A DNA stretch of 36,906 nt from Bacteroidota bacterium. Lineage in GTDB: Bacteria > Bacteroidota > Bacteroidia > UKL13-3. The translations under genes and the position numbers were made by a program. Of this stretch, positions 17,740 to 25,670 are shown piece by piece. Every line of letters starts with the position of its first letter. The stretch's first letter is position 1. Where the stretch lies: positions 1 through 36,906 of the forward strand of contig JAIYAT010000029.1 in assembly GCA_027488905.1 (NCBI GenBank). Reading direction: 5' to 3'. The notes under the pieces are model-generated. The model saw nothing but the letters and a program-made list of their open reading frames with translations, did no database searches and was not told where the DNA came from.

Positions 17740-17959
17740 GAGGTGCTAAGCTACTCCATAAAGGGTGCGAAGCTACTTCATAAGAGGTGCTAAGCTACTC
17801 CATAAGAGGTGCTAAGCTACTCCATAAGAGGTGCTAAGCTACTCTATAAGAGGTGCGAAGCTACTCTATAAGAGGTGCGAAGCTACTCCATAAGAGGTGC
17901 GAAGCTACTCTATAAGAGGTGCGAAGCTACTCTATATGAGGTGTGAAGCTACTCCATAA
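17740..17959. repeat. Ten tandem copies of a 22-bp repeat
   Basis: Consensus GAGGTGCKAAGCTACTCYATAA; ten head-to-tail copies without spacers occupy exactly 220 bp. The variation is limited to a few positions (T/G at 8, C/T at 18, and single changes in copies 2, 9 and 10). The period is not a multiple of three and no frame runs through it, so it is a non-coding minisatellite. It lies between two convergently unrelated minus-strand genes, upstream of the oxidoreductase gene and downstream of the terminator of 18063-18800. Confidence 0.95.
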
Positions 17960-18007
17960 AAGTATAGAGGAAGAGTGAAGAGAAAGAGTGAATGTGAGCG
18001 TGTTAGC

Positions 18008-18045
18008 AAAAAAAAAGTCATCTCCGAAACCGGAGATGACTTTTT
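18008..18045 (-). terminator. Rho-independent terminator after 18063-18800
   Basis: Perfect 10-bp stem (GTCATCTCCG / CGGAGATGAC, 18017-18040) with a 4-base loop. On the minus strand it is followed by nine T, and on the plus strand by five T, so it can act in both directions. It sits 18 bp beyond the stop codon at 18063. Confidence 0.9.
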
Positions 18046-18062
18046 AATAGAAGAAAAATATG

Positions 18063-18800
18063 CTACTTTATAAAGCTGGCTCTATTGATAAATTTAAATG
18101 GCGTAACCTGAAGATTTTGTGAACTGGTTCTTCCAAAAGCGCCTCGGATATTTGCTTTCACCTGACTGCCTAATACCATGATTCCGTTTTCCTCATTAAA
18201 AAATAGCAAATCGCGTTTGTGGCGCTCATGGGTTAAGGTATTTTCAAAAGCCACTACCTCATCATTTATCTGCTCCATATCTATCTGATAGGTTTTTAGG
18301 CTTGCAATTTCAAGTTCGCTGTTATTGGGTTTGTAATCTGGTATCATCTCAAGAAGCTCAATAAACTGCAAGAAATCTTCTGTTCTTTTTTCTAAGGTAA
18401 GATAGGCTCCTTGGTGTTTGTTTGGGGTAGACTCCCCAGTTTCTGCAGGTGCCGACTGCTTTTTGTTATAGCCCTTGATTTGTTTCACCACCTGGTATAG
18501 GTCTTGGTAAAGGTTTTTGTCTACCCCCTGCGATTTAAGCAAGGCTAGTATGCGACTGAGCGTCTGGTTTTGATCCTTAAATAGGTTCACCCTGCGGGTA
18601 GCAGCATTTAAATAATCTGCTTCTGCATCAATTACCTTTTTAATGGCCAAGCGACCCTCTGTTAGGACGTTTTCCAGATTGGCTAAGGCTAGGTTGGGGT
18701 TAGATGGGTTGTAAGTTGCTCCGAATTTCTTGACTACATCAATCAAACCAGAGAAATTGTTGATTTTAGCTGAAAAGCTAGATAATTTGTTCTTGTTCAT
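18063..18800 (-). CDS. Conserved-looking helical protein of unknown function
   Basis: 245 residues from the ATG at 18800 (MNKNKLSSFSAK). An ATG 105 bp further upstream would add a cysteine- and hydrophobic-rich stretch with no likeness to the rest and is judged less likely. The protein is soluble, mostly helical and charged, with a proline/glycine-rich break near the middle (APAETGESTPNK). The C-terminus has a beta-rich part (GIMVLGSQVKANIRGAFGRTS). No signal peptide, membrane helix or catalytic motif was seen. It stands alone: a strong terminator follows and a 483-bp non-coding region precedes it. Function not recognised. Confidence 0.7.
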   Translation of the reverse strand: MNKNKLSSFSAKINNFSGLIDVVKKFGATYNPSNPNLALANLENVLTEGRLAIKKVIDAEADYLNAATRRVNLFKDQNQTLSRILALLKSQGVDKNLYQDLYQVVKQIKGYNKKQSAPAETGESTPNKHQGAYLTLEKRTEDFLQFIELLEMIPDYKPNNSELEIASLKTYQIDMEQINDEVVAFENTLTHERHKRDLLFFNEENGIMVLGSQVKANIRGAFGRTSSQNLQVTPFKFINRASFIK

Positions 18801-19182
18801 ATTTTTATGTTTTAATAATGACACTGCAAGTATTGACATAAAAGGCTGAACAGTAAAGGCTAAATAGTTGGATATAACGCATATGCAAGCCATGTTCTTG
18901 TGCATAATGCAACTGCAAGGTATAAATGCTAGTCACACACCCTTTCATTTGCATATTTCACAAATAACACCACCCCTTCATTTGCATTAAACCCAAATGG
19001 AAAGCAATGATTTGCACCAAATGCGATTTTTATTTTGGGGAAAATGGGGGTTTAAAGGGTATGTTCGGGGAATTTGAACCTAAAATATGCCAATTCAAAA
19101 GGTTTAGGGTTGAACCAAGATGAAATGAAAGCATAAGTCTCTAACCGTTCCTAACTAATTTATCTAGGTTAATTTTAAAAGA
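18801..19182. other. Intergenic region with two TTCATTTGCAT direct repeats
   Basis: No gene is supported here. TTCATTTGCAT occurs at 18944-18954 and 18977-18987, each preceded by a C-rich stretch, 33 bp apart (about three helical turns). That is a plausible arrangement for a dimeric regulator upstream of 18063-18800. A T-rich, G-tract segment follows (19030-19060), then TTTAGGGTTGAACC at about 19101, a near copy of the motif at 17722. Confidence 0.4.
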
Positions 19183-19225
19183 TACCCATTTATGGGTATT
19201 TTTGGTAGGAGGGAATTGGGTGGTT
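19183..19225 (+). promoter_or_regulatory. 16-bp palindrome with promoter-like overlap and conserved tail
   Basis: TACCCATTTATGGGTA (19183-19198) is a perfect 7-2-7 inverted repeat of the geometry used by NarL/LuxR-type regulators. TATTTTTG (19197-19204) overlaps its right arm and matches the -7 consensus TAnnTTTG exactly, though no TTG was found at the usual -33 distance. GAATTGGGTGGTT follows at 19213-19225. The same palindrome and tail with the same spacing recur at 35617-35659. It lies 59 bp upstream of the nuclease gene at 19284. Confidence 0.5.
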
Positions 19226-19283
19226 TGTTGGGGAAGAATAAAAGCATCTCAAATAAATTATTTTGAATCATCCCGAATAAAAT

Positions 19284-20180
19284 ATGAGTTTAACATCAAT
19301 AATAAAAGACATAAATAATCAGGAGTTAAGGGATAAATTCAAAATTGATTTTCCGATACCTGAAATCAATTTGAATTTTGACTTACTTGCACCTCCTCTT
19401 ACCAATAATTATGGAATTATTGGGACTGCATTTGACTATTTAATGCGATTTTATTTGCAGTTCCATAATAATAGTATTATTAATCAAAAATCTGAATGGG
19501 TAGCTGATTCTGCTTATGGTTCCTTAATCAGTTTACTTGGACAGTCGACAAAAAAAGAAATAAAAACAGGATTCCGAAAGGACAAGATATTTAATACAAA
19601 AAACCTTCTTAATCTATTAATTGAACAATACAGTCAAGCGAAAATCAATTACGATAATTACATTTTGAATGGAATGATAACTGAAGAATTAGTTTCTAGT
19701 ACATTATTTCTGGCTAAATTGGATTTATATTATAGAAATGGAGTTATTGATAACTCATTTGATTACAATGACCCTGAAGACATTAAAGATATTACCTCAT
19801 TAATTTGCTTAGTAGATCATAAAAAATTTACGGCAAAAGAGAAATGTTATCTTAATCCAACTTTTGGAAAAGGGTCAATATTAGTGGGTGGTGCAGATGC
19901 CGACCTAATTATTGATAACACTCTTATTGATATTAAAGCTACCAAACATTTAAAAGTTGAAAGAGTGTATTTTAACCAAGTTTTAGGCTATTACATTTTA
20001 TCACTGATAGGAGGTGTTAATAATGATAAACTAAACAAGCCAATTGAAAATTTAGGGTTTTACTTCGCCAGACACGGTTTATTATGGACAATTCCTATTT
20101 CTGAGTTGGGTGATAATCACAAATTCGAGAATTTTAAAGATTGGTTTGTTTCTTATGTTTCTGAGAAAAAACTTACTTGA
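19284..20180 (+). CDS. RecB-like PD-(D/E)XK nuclease family protein
   Basis: 298 residues. The core motif is GGADADLIIDNTLIDIKATK: D205/D207 and then D216-I-K218, the PD-(D/E)XK metal and catalytic triad. It is followed by NQVLGYYIL, giving Q232-x3-Y236, the QxxxY motif of RecB/Cas4-type nucleases. An N-terminal GTAFDYLMRF (47-56) adds a conserved-looking helix that in this superfamily often supplies an acidic metal ligand. No helicase domain is fused. It is the only plus-strand gene in the defence island and converges on hsdR. Its own upstream region has a palindrome and a promoter-like box. A DNA-degrading role in defence is inferred from fold and place; the family name is not certain. Confidence 0.75.
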   Translation: MSLTSIIKDINNQELRDKFKIDFPIPEINLNFDLLAPPLTNNYGIIGTAFDYLMRFYLQFHNNSIINQKSEWVADSAYGSLISLLGQSTKKEIKTGFRKDKIFNTKNLLNLLIEQYSQAKINYDNYILNGMITEELVSSTLFLAKLDLYYRNGVIDNSFDYNDPEDIKDITSLICLVDHKKFTAKEKCYLNPTFGKGSILVGGADADLIIDNTLIDIKATKHLKVERVYFNQVLGYYILSLIGGVNNDKLNKPIENLGFYFARHGLLWTIPISELGDNHKFENFKDWFVSYVSEKKLT

Positions 20181-20181
20181 T

Positions 20182-20259
20182 ATGAGTAAAAAAGAAATTA
20201 ACATAGAGAAAGTCATGCAGCTACTAGAGTTTAAGCCTTTCACAAATCATCTACATTGA
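20182..20259 (+). pseudogene. Truncated start of a gene (25 codons)
   Basis: An ATG one base after the nuclease stop codon opens a frame reading MSKKEINIEKVMQLLEFKPF and ending TNHLH-stop. The spacing is typical of operon neighbours and the sequence is protein-like, but it stops after 25 codons. It may be the surviving 5' end of a gene cut by insertion or deletion at the junction with the convergent hsdR gene, or a real small protein. Confidence 0.35.
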
Positions 20260-20356
20260 TTTAAGATTGGTATTAATGCATCGCCTGCATTTGACGGAAT
20301 GCTTCATCAAGATTAGTTGGAAAATTTTCGCTATTGGGTTTGAAAAAGTTTGGGAT

Positions 20357-23300
20357 TTAAGGTCTCAACATTCTTTTAATAGTATCCTGCATCGCAATTT
20401 TAAATCCTTCATCTTGGGAAACTAACCTATAAAGGTCAAGTTCAATCTTTCGTTGTTTTCCCATTACGTCATCAAAGATTTTACTGAAAGCAATTTCTCT
20501 ATTTTGTATATCGGAATTGTCTGCATACTTTTCTTTGAAGTCGCTATGCTCTTTCATTTTCTGAGCTAGATTCACAAATTTTGCTCGTTGTTCATCGGGT
20601 GTGGCTTCCCATCCTTGAAACCAACGTTCATTAAAGCTTTTGATAATTAAATCTAGCTCATCTTTTTCGGATTCTCCACCATGTGCACCTCTTGGATTTG
20701 GATTCTGAGGATCAACTTCTGTTTCGTTGGCATCGAGGGCAATACTTGTATTCAGTTTCACTCTTTCTAGTCCATAGGTTGAAAGGTCAACCGAATTTAA
20801 TAAGCCATCTAAAGCATCTTTTTCATTATCTATGATGATTAATTTTGGAATTAAGAATTTCAAAAACCAAAACAACTTCTCCCAAGCAGCCACTTCATAA
20901 GGCATGATGGAAGCCATTTGCCCATATATTTTTACAAAGTGTTTTGCTTTAATTTTATAGTCTGCCTTTGCTTTGTCTTCTAATGCTAAAGTTAAATTAA
21001 ATCGTTCAGCAGCAATATCAATAATTGGACTTAATTCTTGGGCATTTACACCTTTGAAATATTTATCCACGAAATCTTCCACTTCGCTCCATTCATAAAC
21101 ACCAGCATCATTCAAATTGGATTTTAAGTCATGAAGCACATTAATGTCGGTAGCTTTGCTTAATGAGGTTGCAGTATAAAATGGGTCGAATGATTTTTTT
21201 ATGTCTTCAGTAGTGTTGTAAAAATCAAGAATGAATAAATCTTCGGTTTTCTTTCCGAGTTTGTCAGATGAACGATTTAATCTTGATAGGGCCTGAACCG
21301 CAATTACACCTTGTAGTTTTTTATCTACATACATAGCAGTTAATTTTGGTTGGTCATAACCTGTCAGATATTTATTTGCTACTACTAAAATACGGTATTC
21401 GTCCATATCAACGTAACGGGCAATTTTGTCGCTTATATAGCCTGAATCTAATGGTTTTGCTGTATCTAAATTTGAAGGAAAATCATTAAGGCTGTCTTCT
21501 GTATATTCAATACCTTTTATTTTTTTTGAACCCGAAAATGCAATGGCTATTCTAAATGGATTGCCTCTTTCTTGTAATAATGTTTTTAATGCGAAATAGT
21601 AATTGATGGCAGATTCTATGCTTTGTGATGCCACTATTGCTTTTGCTTTTCCTTTTAACTTTTTAGTATTTACCAATTTTGTTACAAAGTGTTCAAGCAT
21701 GATGTCAGCCTTGGTGGCAATGGTTTGTTTGTTTTGCTCAACGTAGGTCCTTAATTTCTTTTGTGCTTTTACGGTATCAAACAAAGGATTTTCTTGAATT
21801 GACTTTTCAATTTCGTAATAACTTTTATAAGTTGTGTAATTCGCAAGTACATCTAATATGAAACCTTCCTCAATGGCTTGTTTCATAGAATATAAATGGA
21901 AAGGTTTAAACGTCCCGTCTGCTTGTTGTACGCCAAATCGTTCCAGTGTATTGTTCTTAGGTGTAGCTGTAAACGCCAAATACGATGCGTTGCCCCGCAT
22001 TTTGCGTGAGCGCATGGCTTCCAATATTTTGTCTTGTGGGTCTTCCTCTTCTTCTGATTCTTCCAAAGAATTTCCCATGGCCTGATTCATTTTACCAGCG
22101 GCAGTTCCACTTTGACTACTATGAGCTTCGTCTATAATTACAGCGAATCTTTTATCGCTTAAATCTGCAATGCCATCCACAATAAATGGAAATTTTTGGA
22201 TGGTGGTAATGATTATTTTTTTACCTGTCTCCAAAGCTAGCTTTAAGTCAGAAGATGAAAGGGCAGGGGCAACAATATTTTTAACCTCTGAAAATTCCTT
22301 GATATTTTCACGAAGTTGTTTGTCTAACAATCTTCTATCAGTTACAACAATCACAGAATCAAACAATGGGTTAGAAATGCCCTTACTACCCGGAATGGTA
22401 TCATTTTCAGGATAGGTTTCTATTAGCTGATAGGCTGCCCATGTAATAGAATTAGACTTTCCAGAACCGGCTGAATGTTGGATTAGATAAGTTTGACCAA
22501 CACCTTTTTTACTCGCATCTGCGATGATTTTTCTTACTACATCTAGTTGGTGGTAGCGTGGAAAATACAATGTTTTTTTATTTAATGGGTCTGTGTCTTT
22601 GCCATCAAAGCGAACGAAATGTTGGATAATATTTGCAATGCTTTTTCTTTTAAAGATATCTTCCCATAAATAAGCTGTTTTATGTCCAAAGGGGTTGGGG
22701 GGATTTCCTTTGCCAAATAAGGGTTCGCGCTGACCTAAATTAAAAGGTAAAAAGTAAGTATCCTTCCCATCCAATTTGGTTGTCATGTACACTTCATCAG
22801 TATCAACGGCGAAATGAACAATACAACGCCCAAAGTTTAATAATGGCTGAGTAATATCTCTTTTGAATTTGTATTGATTTTGACCATGCACTTTTGCGTT
22901 CTGACCTGTCCAATGATTTTTTAATTCCATAGTGGCAAATGGCAAACCATTCACAAAAAGTACCATGTCTATTTCTTCGCCAATATTGGTTAAGGAATAA
23001 CGTAGTTGGCGGGTAGAGCTAAATTGATTGCTTTCAAAATTTGCCTTCACTGTTTCGCTGCTGCTTGCCAATGGCAATGGATACAACAAAGTGAAATGGG
23101 CATCATCTACATCTAAACCTTTACGAAACAAACGCAGGATGCCATATTTTTTAATCATTCGATCCAAACGTTCCAGAATCTTTAACTTCCAATCACTTTG
23201 TTTCTGCAGCTTCGCTAATTCATCCTTCTGAGTGCTTTGTAAAAAATCCCAAAAGTAAAATTCATCTATAGCATATTTGGCATTGAAGTTTTGAGGAATA

Positions 23301-23452
23301 CCCATATAATATCCTTTACCCGCTCGATAAGGCTCTACTCTATCGGCGGCTAATAATTCTTCACTTTTTGTTTCTAATTCTTCTCTACTAAAACCAGTTA
23401 GGCTTTTCTCTATGGCTGCTTCGAGAGCGGCTTCGTTAGTTTGTGATTGCAT
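20357..23452 (-). CDS. hsdR: Type I restriction enzyme, motor/nuclease subunit HsdR
   Basis: 1031 residues, the usual size. The N-terminal nuclease domain has D162 (EEIDMVLFVNG) and E176-L-K178 (ATMELKNHW), then QNQY, the PD-(D/E)XK site. The SF2 motor follows: Walker A SAGSGKS (327-333), DEAH box (441-444), FTATP (near 496), and the late motifs YLTGYDQPKL and VQALSRLNRS. The C-terminal helical region binds the methylase core. It is last in the minus-strand hsd operon, 17 bp after the PDDEXK_4-type gene. Cuts unmodified DNA after ATP-driven translocation when joined to HsdM2S. The frame continues for 27 codons after the TAA stop (see findings). Confidence 0.96.
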   Translation of the reverse strand: MQSQTNEAALEAAIEKSLTGFSREELETKSEELLAADRVEPYRAGKGYYMGIPQNFNAKYAIDEFYFWDFLQSTQKDELAKLQKQSDWKLKILERLDRMIKKYGILRLFRKGLDVDDAHFTLLYPLPLASSSETVKANFESNQFSSTRQLRYSLTNIGEEIDMVLFVNGLPFATMELKNHWTGQNAKVHGQNQYKFKRDITQPLLNFGRCIVHFAVDTDEVYMTTKLDGKDTYFLPFNLGQREPLFGKGNPPNPFGHKTAYLWEDIFKRKSIANIIQHFVRFDGKDTDPLNKKTLYFPRYHQLDVVRKIIADASKKGVGQTYLIQHSAGSGKSNSITWAAYQLIETYPENDTIPGSKGISNPLFDSVIVVTDRRLLDKQLRENIKEFSEVKNIVAPALSSSDLKLALETGKKIIITTIQKFPFIVDGIADLSDKRFAVIIDEAHSSQSGTAAGKMNQAMGNSLEESEEEEDPQDKILEAMRSRKMRGNASYLAFTATPKNNTLERFGVQQADGTFKPFHLYSMKQAIEEGFILDVLANYTTYKSYYEIEKSIQENPLFDTVKAQKKLRTYVEQNKQTIATKADIMLEHFVTKLVNTKKLKGKAKAIVASQSIESAINYYFALKTLLQERGNPFRIAIAFSGSKKIKGIEYTEDSLNDFPSNLDTAKPLDSGYISDKIARYVDMDEYRILVVANKYLTGYDQPKLTAMYVDKKLQGVIAVQALSRLNRSSDKLGKKTEDLFILDFYNTTEDIKKSFDPFYTATSLSKATDINVLHDLKSNLNDAGVYEWSEVEDFVDKYFKGVNAQELSPIIDIAAERFNLTLALEDKAKADYKIKAKHFVKIYGQMASIMPYEVAAWEKLFWFLKFLIPKLIIIDNEKDALDGLLNSVDLSTYGLERVKLNTSIALDANETEVDPQNPNPRGAHGGESEKDELDLIIKSFNERWFQGWEATPDEQRAKFVNLAQKMKEHSDFKEKYADNSDIQNREIAFSKIFDDVMGKQRKIELDLYRLVSQDEGFKIAMQDTIKRMLRP

Positions 23453-23469
23453 TTCAATTAGTTTTAAAA

Positions 23470-24564
23470 CTAGTTATGCTCCTTTTTGAATTCTAAATCT
23501 AATATATCAATTATTTGGATGAGTTGTCTTTCAATTTCAAGAGCTATATTTTGATCCGACTCAAAATACTCAAAAATAAGTTTCTCAATCCCGTTTTGAA
23601 GCAATACGTTACCATACTGCTGATGTAATGCACTATCAAACCAATATTGGGTTTGTAGTTTATAATCTTTTATTCCTATTTGGTAAAAAAAGGAAATGTC
23701 TCCTAAGATAATATTGTATTTTATAAGTTGAGACCCTTCATAGGTAAATCTTCCAGTTTCTGTATTAGGTTTATATCCCAATATTGAAGATGAAAGAATT
23801 TGTTTTGCCAATGCTTCCCTTATTTTTTGTCGATTAAAAAGCTTATCAATATTATTTAGCTTTATTACAAACTCTGAGCTGAACTTGTTATGATATTCAA
23901 GCACCTTATTTACCTTTTCTACATTATTTTGTAAAAAGGTTATTAATTCTAGGTTTTCATCCATATTAGATGCGTTTATATTATTTTCAATATTTTTTAA
24001 AAAATCTAAGAAAAAAATTAGATACTTACTATCTGCATAGTCAGTGTAGGATCCGATATTTTCTTTTATTTTCTTAATTAGATCTGTGTACACTAAATTT
24101 ATAAAACCATTTGAAGTTTCATTTTTGTGTTTTGAAAGTACAATTTTATAGGTTGGTAGTTTTTGGATTTTGGCAATAGCTTCAATTGTTGCCGCATAAT
24201 CCTCTAAATCATTATAAAGAGCAGCGCCAACTTTGTTTTCAATTCCCAAAATGAAATTTTCTGCCTTTATAACAATATCTATCCTATTTCCTTTATGAGT
24301 ATAATATTCTGTTTGTACCTTTATTCCTGTTAAACTTGTAAGTGCAATAGGGGTGTTTGTAGTTTCAAAAATTGATTTCAACAATAAATCAGACAAGTGA
24401 TGCTCTCTGTTTGGGTCAATGAAAAATGCAAGAATATTGCTCCAAACATTCTCCAAATGTGGAGCACGAGCTATTTCGAGGAAGGTGGCTCCGTTGCGTT
24501 CCTTAATCCGTAATTCGTTAAAATTACTAACAAGTTGTTCTATTGCTTTTAAGTCTTCTGTCAT
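23470..24564 (-). CDS. PDDEXK_4-type (PF14281-like) nuclease family protein
   Basis: 364 residues from the ATG at 24564. A start at 24594 would overlap the upstream gene by 23 bp and add a basic stretch outside the family pattern. The N-terminus shows the family signature ARAPHLENVWSNILAFFIDPNREH. The nuclease core follows: GNRIDIVIKA with D96, then GIENK with E109 and K111, then LEDYAA. The C-terminal half is helical plus a beta domain (LGDISFFYQIGI) of unknown role. Members are often found in defence loci. Located between the GIY-YIG gene and hsdR within a type I operon, it is likely an accessory nuclease or nuclease-fold regulator of the restriction complex. Activity is inferred only from the motif. 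Confidence 0.8.
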   Translation of the reverse strand: MTEDLKAIEQLVSNFNELRIKERNGATFLEIARAPHLENVWSNILAFFIDPNREHHLSDLLLKSIFETTNTPIALTSLTGIKVQTEYYTHKGNRIDIVIKAENFILGIENKVGAALYNDLEDYAATIEAIAKIQKLPTYKIVLSKHKNETSNGFINLVYTDLIKKIKENIGSYTDYADSKYLIFFLDFLKNIENNINASNMDENLELITFLQNNVEKVNKVLEYHNKFSSEFVIKLNNIDKLFNRQKIREALAKQILSSSILGYKPNTETGRFTYEGSQLIKYNIILGDISFFYQIGIKDYKLQTQYWFDSALHQQYGNVLLQNGIEKLIFEYFESDQNIALEIERQLIQIIDILDLEFKKEHN

Positions 24565-24571
24565 AAACCGT

Positions 24572-25186
24572 TTAAAAGTAAGCTTTATTTTCAATTACAT
24601 TTTTCTTTGCTTCATCTTTGCACTCTTGACGCAATTGAGTTAATAACTCAGCACAAACATTGAATCCCTTAGTTCTTTTATCTAGGTCCAAGGTTGGTTT
24701 TAGATGTATGATTAACTGTTCCTCAATTTCTCGTAGAGGCTTATTTTCTTTTGAAGTATCATATTCCCAATACCCAATTAGTAAGTTATCTTTCATCCAA
24801 ATAGAAAGTTGTTTCTCAGCCTTGGAATCAAATTTATAATTGTCAATATTGGGGCTATTTAGTGTTCCATTTCTGCTAAATGCGACTGCTTTAAGTTCAT
24901 TTTTTAATACAGCACCAATTGAGCGCCTCAAAGTTGATTGCCCAGTTCTTCCATCCTTAAAGTGTGTATTTAGGTCACGTTGCCTTAAACTATCTTCTGC
25001 TTTACCCACATAAATAATTTGATTGACGCTTCCAAAACTTTTAAGATTAGAATTTGGGGCCAATACAAAAGCATAAAGTCCTGGCTTATTTGAATAGGTC
25101 TCATGCTTATTTACAGTTTTTGTTGTTGCATTTATTGCTTTGATTATTGTTTCTATTGATGTCATACAATTAAAATTATTACTCAT
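24572..25186 (-). CDS. GIY-YIG nuclease family protein
   Basis: 204 residues. GLY (36-38) and YVG (59-61) are the two strands of the GIY-YIG core. Arg in LRQRDLNTHF (68-72) and Glu in REIEEQL (about 156) fit the catalytic Arg and metal-binding Glu. The rest is a short helical tail. The start ATG overlaps the previous stop codon as TAATG, indicating translational coupling; an internal ATG (residue 8) is a less likely start. Stand-alone GIY-YIG proteins cut or nick DNA. Here it is inserted in the hsd operon between a DUF6998-like gene and a PD-(D/E)XK gene. Confidence 0.8.
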   Translation of the reverse strand: MSNNFNCMTSIETIIKAINATTKTVNKHETYSNKPGLYAFVLAPNSNLKSFGSVNQIIYVGKAEDSLRQRDLNTHFKDGRTGQSTLRRSIGAVLKNELKAVAFSRNGTLNSPNIDNYKFDSKAEKQLSIWMKDNLLIGYWEYDTSKENKPLREIEEQLIIHLKPTLDLDKRTKGFNVCAELLTQLRQECKDEAKKNVIENKAYF

Positions 25187-25668
25187 TATTCAAAATCATC
25201 TTTTATCAAAATGCGCTCATTATCATTAATCCGGGAAGAAATTTCCTCCAATTTTTTTATTGGGAATAACAAAAGCTGCTCTCCAATTCCCTTTCTGTGT
25301 TGATAATTTTGGTAAATGTATTTTCCTGGGCCATTATAAATTACTTTAAAACTTCCATCTTCAAAAAGTTTAATTCCAATATAATAATCAGGCTCATGGT
25401 TATAAGTCAAGCTTTCTTTAAAAGTGGCTTTAATTTGAATCTTTAGGTTTGGTTCATAGGTTGTTTCTGCATCATAATACTTTACTACTTTTTCGTATAG
25501 TTTAATTTGAAATAGTTCTTGAGCTACTATTTCTCCAATATCTCCAACCAATCTACCATCAAGTGTAAAACCACTTTTCTTTATAGGGAAATGCTCCTTA
25601 AGCTTTAAAACAGAATTTTGTAAACTTTTAATTTCTGTTTTTAGTTTATCTAACATGTTTTCTTTCAT
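25186..25668 (-). CDS. DUF6998-like PD-(D/E)XK-fold protein
   Basis: 160 residues from the ATG at 25668, 2 bp after the hsdS stop; a TTG at 25677 is possible but less likely. An N-terminal coiled helix (1-27) is followed by a compact domain: VGDIGEIVAQELF with E46, then D66 (YYDAETT), and QIKAT with Q78-I-K80. This gives a PD-(D/E/Q)XK arrangement like the DUF6998 group and restriction-endonuclease-like folds. Gln at the acidic position may mean altered or absent cleavage. It overlaps the GIY-YIG gene by one base, so the two are coupled. Probable nuclease or DNA-end-binding accessory of the type I system. Confidence 0.65.
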   Translation of the reverse strand: MKENMLDKLKTEIKSLQNSVLKLKEHFPIKKSGFTLDGRLVGDIGEIVAQELFQIKLYEKVVKYYDAETTYEPNLKIQIKATFKESLTYNHEPDYYIGIKLFEDGSFKVIYNGPGKYIYQNYQHRKGIGEQLLLFPIKKLEEISSRINDNERILIKDDFE

Positions 25669-25670
25669 AC

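Noticed and set aside
17740-17959. CRISPR array
   Set aside because: The 22-bp units are directly adjacent with no unique spacers, and no cas genes are present.
17740-17959. Iteron replication origin of a plasmid
   Set aside because: No replication initiator, partition gene or DnaA-box cluster is visible; the surroundings look chromosomal. Kept only as a repeat.
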